Below the pieces are notes generated by a model. The model was not told where the DNA came from, made no database searches, and was given only the letters and a program-made list of their open reading frames with translations. The translations under genes were made by a program, and so were the position numbers. Shown piece by piece: positions 14,061-15,766 of a stretch of DNA of 15,766 nucleotides. The DNA lies in assembly GCA_020717885.1 (NCBI GenBank), contig DYDN01000009.1:1-15766 (forward strand), in the 5' to 3' direction. Numbering within the stretch: position 1 is the first letter of the stretch; each line of letters begins with the position of its first letter. The stretch is from Candidatus Forterrea sp. (GTDB lineage: Archaea > Iainarchaeota > Iainarchaeia > Iainarchaeales > JAAZKV01).

Positions 14061-14621
14061 ATGACGTTATATTTTATTACAGGAAACAAACATAAATTTG
14101 AGGAGTTTGATGAAATACTCTCTCCGCGGGTAAAAGTTTATCAGCTAGAAGCGGAGCTTGATGAAATACAGAGCACAAGTCCGCAAGAGGTTATTAGGCA
14201 TAAGCTGATTGAAGCAATGAAGTACCACACGGGGGAATTTTTGGTTGAAGACACTTCGCTTTATCTTGAGGCATTAAAGTGGAAATTGCCTGGGCCGTTT
14301 GTTAAATGGTTTCTTTCGACTATTGGAAGAGAAGGAATTTTTAATATTACCCAAAAACTTGGACAATTTGGCGCCGAAGCAAAAACCATTGTAGGGTATT
14401 CAAATGGAAAAGAAATAAAGTTCTTTGAGGGAAGTGTGAAAGGAAAAATTATACAACCAAAAGCACAATCGGATTTTGGGTGGGACCCGCTATTTGTCCC
14501 AGAAGGTCACACAAAGAGTTTTGCGCAAATGAGTAAAAAAGAGAAAAACTCATTGAGTATGAGGAGAAAAGCGCTTGAGAAGTTCAGAGACGAGTATTTG
14601 AAAAAGAAACAGGAAGTTTAG
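14061..14621 (+). CDS. Inosine/xanthosine triphosphate pyrophosphatase (ITPA/Ham1 family)
   Basis: Hydrolyses ITP, XTP and their deoxy forms to monophosphates, keeping damaged purines out of nucleic acids. TGNKHKFEEF at the N-terminus is the nucleotide-binding signature; VEDTSLYLEAL, LPGPFVKWFL and DFGWDPLFVPEG follow. The last two segments and VEDT resemble eukaryotic ITPA (LPGPYIKWFL, DFGWDP) more than the bacterial/archaeal RdgB type. The usual SHR near the C-terminus (KNxxSHRxxA) reads SMR here, so one conserved histidine is Met. 186 residues, normal. The ATG has GGGGCGGTG just upstream and lies 16 bases after the HD gene. It converges on the DtdA gene, leaving only 8 bases between stops. 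Confidence 0.9.
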   Translation: MTLYFITGNKHKFEEFDEILSPRVKVYQLEAELDEIQSTSPQEVIRHKLIEAMKYHTGEFLVEDTSLYLEALKWKLPGPFVKWFLSTIGREGIFNITQKLGQFGAEAKTIVGYSNGKEIKFFEGSVKGKIIQPKAQSDFGWDPLFVPEGHTKSFAQMSKKEKNSLSMRRKALEKFRDEYLKKKQEV

Positions 14622-14629
14622 TTGTAATT

Positions 14630-15544
14630 TCATTTTAACAAATTCTGAACTCTTTCTATTGGGAGCATTGTTCTTTTGCATAACTCAATCACCCGTTCCT
14701 TATTTTCCTTTAATCCCTTCCAGTCAAGAACAATTTCCGCGGCCCCGCTTCTTTCAATCATCTGCTGAATAAGAGTTTTGTTAAGATTGTGGAGCTGGTG
14801 CTTTGGGCAAATATGGCCGAAAGCATAATTTTTGCGCAAGGAGAGTTTAGTAAAATCAGGGGCATAATGCCCCCCGCCGAAGCCAATCACAATCTTGTCC
14901 TTGACCTCTTTCATAGTTGCTTCAACCACAGTTTCCGCAATTAATTTTGCCGCGGTCTCATTCTTCCAATCAATTGGCGCACTCCCAAGCTCAATAAAAA
15001 TACATTTCTTTTGTGTCATTGGCCCGTGGTGAGTCACCTCAAGCGAAACAACAAAACCCTGCTTTGAAAGAGTACTTAAAATATTTTTTTCATTTAATAC
15101 GCGCAAATAATTCGCTCCGATTTGCGGCAAGGTGCCTGCAAGTTCTCTAGTTCTTCCGCCAAACTTTGCATCATCAAAGTTACCAATCATGTGCACAGTG
15201 AGGGACTTTGTTCCGGTTTCGCTTTTGTGCCTTGAGAGAAAAATAATTTTATTTTCTTTTATTTTCGCGGGGTCAATAAAAACTATGTCTCTTTCAAGCT
15301 CGTACATCACAGCCCAACCTGGAACCCCAATTTCTTTTATTTTCTCAGCGATTAACATTCCCGCGGGGTCTTGAACAGAGTACACGAGAGCAATTTTTTC
15401 AATAGGCTTTGGTGCTTGAGTAGTGGTTGGAGCCGCTTGAGCAGTTGAAGTGTCTTTACTTAGTAATGTTTCTCCAAAAAAAGCCAACACCGCATCGTTT
15501 ACCTTCTCAAGCATGTTTGGATCGTTTTTGTAAGCGTGATCCAT
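14630..15544 (-). CDS. dtdA: D-aminoacyl-tRNA deacylase (DtdA) with an alpha/beta hydrolase tail at its N-terminus
   Basis: DtdA (archaeal/plant GEK1 type) is a zinc enzyme that removes D-amino acids from mischarged tRNA. Its signatures are SRHKSETGTKSLTVHMIGNF near residue 105, EVTHHGPM, FIELGSAPIDW, GFGGGHYAPDF, FGHICPKH and the C-terminal LDWKG. This domain spans about residues 48-304, full family length. Residues 1-30 (MDHAYKNDPNMLEKVNDAVL onward) are not DtdA: they look like the last helix and catalytic-His region of an alpha/beta hydrolase. Residues 31-47 (rich in T, A, P, Q) look like a domain linker. The frame stays open upstream of this ATG to a stop at 15728-15730 with no start codon but clear hydrolase sequence, so this Met is probably internal to a longer fusion protein. 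It converges with the ITPA gene. Confidence 0.88.
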   Translation of the reverse strand: MDHAYKNDPNMLEKVNDAVLAFFGETLLSKDTSTAQAAPTTTQAPKPIEKIALVYSVQDPAGMLIAEKIKEIGVPGWAVMYELERDIVFIDPAKIKENKIIFLSRHKSETGTKSLTVHMIGNFDDAKFGGRTRELAGTLPQIGANYLRVLNEKNILSTLSKQGFVVSLEVTHHGPMTQKKCIFIELGSAPIDWKNETAAKLIAETVVEATMKEVKDKIVIGFGGGHYAPDFTKLSLRKNYAFGHICPKHQLHNLNKTLIQQMIERSGAAEIVLDWKGLKENKERVIELCKRTMLPIERVQNLLK

Positions 15545-15766
15545 TCCATCAAAAATAATTTTCTTTTTTGGTTTGGACGCAGAATCAAAAACCAGTTTGG
15601 TTCTCTCCGCCGAGACGATTGGGTCATTTGTTCCCCAAATAATTAATTTTGGGATTAATAAATTTCTGACAGATTTTGACGCATCATATTTTACATGGTC
15701 ATCAAAAAAAGCTACGGGGATTTTTATTCAGCGCCAAGAATACTGCGGGGTCTAGCAAGACCCGCA
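15545..15766 (-). pseudogene. C-terminal part of an alpha/beta hydrolase module, frame broken at a T7 run, cut by window edge
   Basis: In frame with DtdA, 15545-15727 reads hydrolase-like sequence: FFDDHVKYDASKSV, then IPKLIIWGTNDPIVSAERT, then KKKIIFDGMDH. The strand-loop IIWGTNDP carries the usual catalytic Asp and GMDH the catalytic His. That frame meets a stop at 15728-15730. From the window edge to the T run, the neighbouring frame reads RVLLDPAVFLALNKNPRSFF and stops at TGA just after it. Joining the two needs loss of one T in the seven-T run (15710-15704, minus strand) or a +1 ribosomal shift at TTT TGA. A sequencing or assembly indel is the simplest cause. The nucleophile-bearing N-terminal half is outside the window. 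Confidence 0.65.

Noticed and set aside
15744..15766. Imperfect palindrome (8 pairs with one bulge) at the window edge
   Set aside because: It lies within what reads as hydrolase coding sequence and has no T tract. It may be a contig-end artefact, but nothing supports a function.

Overview
The window is a gene-dense, moderately AT-rich piece of an archaeal chromosome. Archaeal signs are a DtdA-type D-aminoacyl-tRNA deacylase, a four-subunit pyruvate:ferredoxin oxidoreductase (PorGDAB), TATA boxes at the right distance from several starts, and a mix of leaderless starts and starts with a GGTGA-type ribosome binding site a few bases before ATG. Several biosynthetic genes (leuC, leuD, leuB) look bacterial. 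That mix would fit a DPANN-type archaeon such as a Diapherotrites/Micrarchaeota-like lineage, but this placement is inference only.

Layout. (1) 1-924, plus strand: a free-standing two-motif LAGLIDADG protein, converging on the operon to its right. (2) 911-8648, minus strand: a compact branched-chain amino acid operon read right to left, leuA-leuB-leuC-leuD-ilvB-ilvN-ilvC. It goes from pyruvate to dihydroxyisovalerate, and from 2-ketoisovalerate plus acetyl-CoA to 2-ketoisocaproate. Dihydroxyacid dehydratase (ilvD) and the transaminase (ilvE) are not in the window. (3) 8649-9111: a divergent control region. On the minus strand it holds a TATA box placed for a leaderless start at 8852, a 23-codon ORF ending in a Leu/Val run, and a hairpin with a T7 tract before leuA. 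This looks like a ribosome-mediated attenuator. On the plus strand it holds the por promoter. (4) 9112-12195, plus strand: porG-porD-porA-porB, making acetyl-CoA from pyruvate and CoA with reduction of ferredoxin. (5) 12230-14621, plus strand: four small phosphate-handling enzymes (histidine phosphatase, CYTH protein, HD phosphohydrolase, ITPA-like pyrophosphatase). (6) 14630-15766, minus strand: DtdA joined in frame to the C-terminal end of an alpha/beta hydrolase; the hydrolase reading frame breaks at a seven-base homopolymer near the window edge.

The parts fit together around pyruvate and acetyl-CoA: Por consumes pyruvate to make acetyl-CoA, IlvB consumes pyruvate for valine, and LeuA consumes acetyl-CoA for leucine. 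LeuA lacks the C-terminal leucine-feedback domain, so a leucine-sensing transcriptional attenuator would supply control that the enzyme seems to have lost. This attenuator is the main candidate for a new system here.
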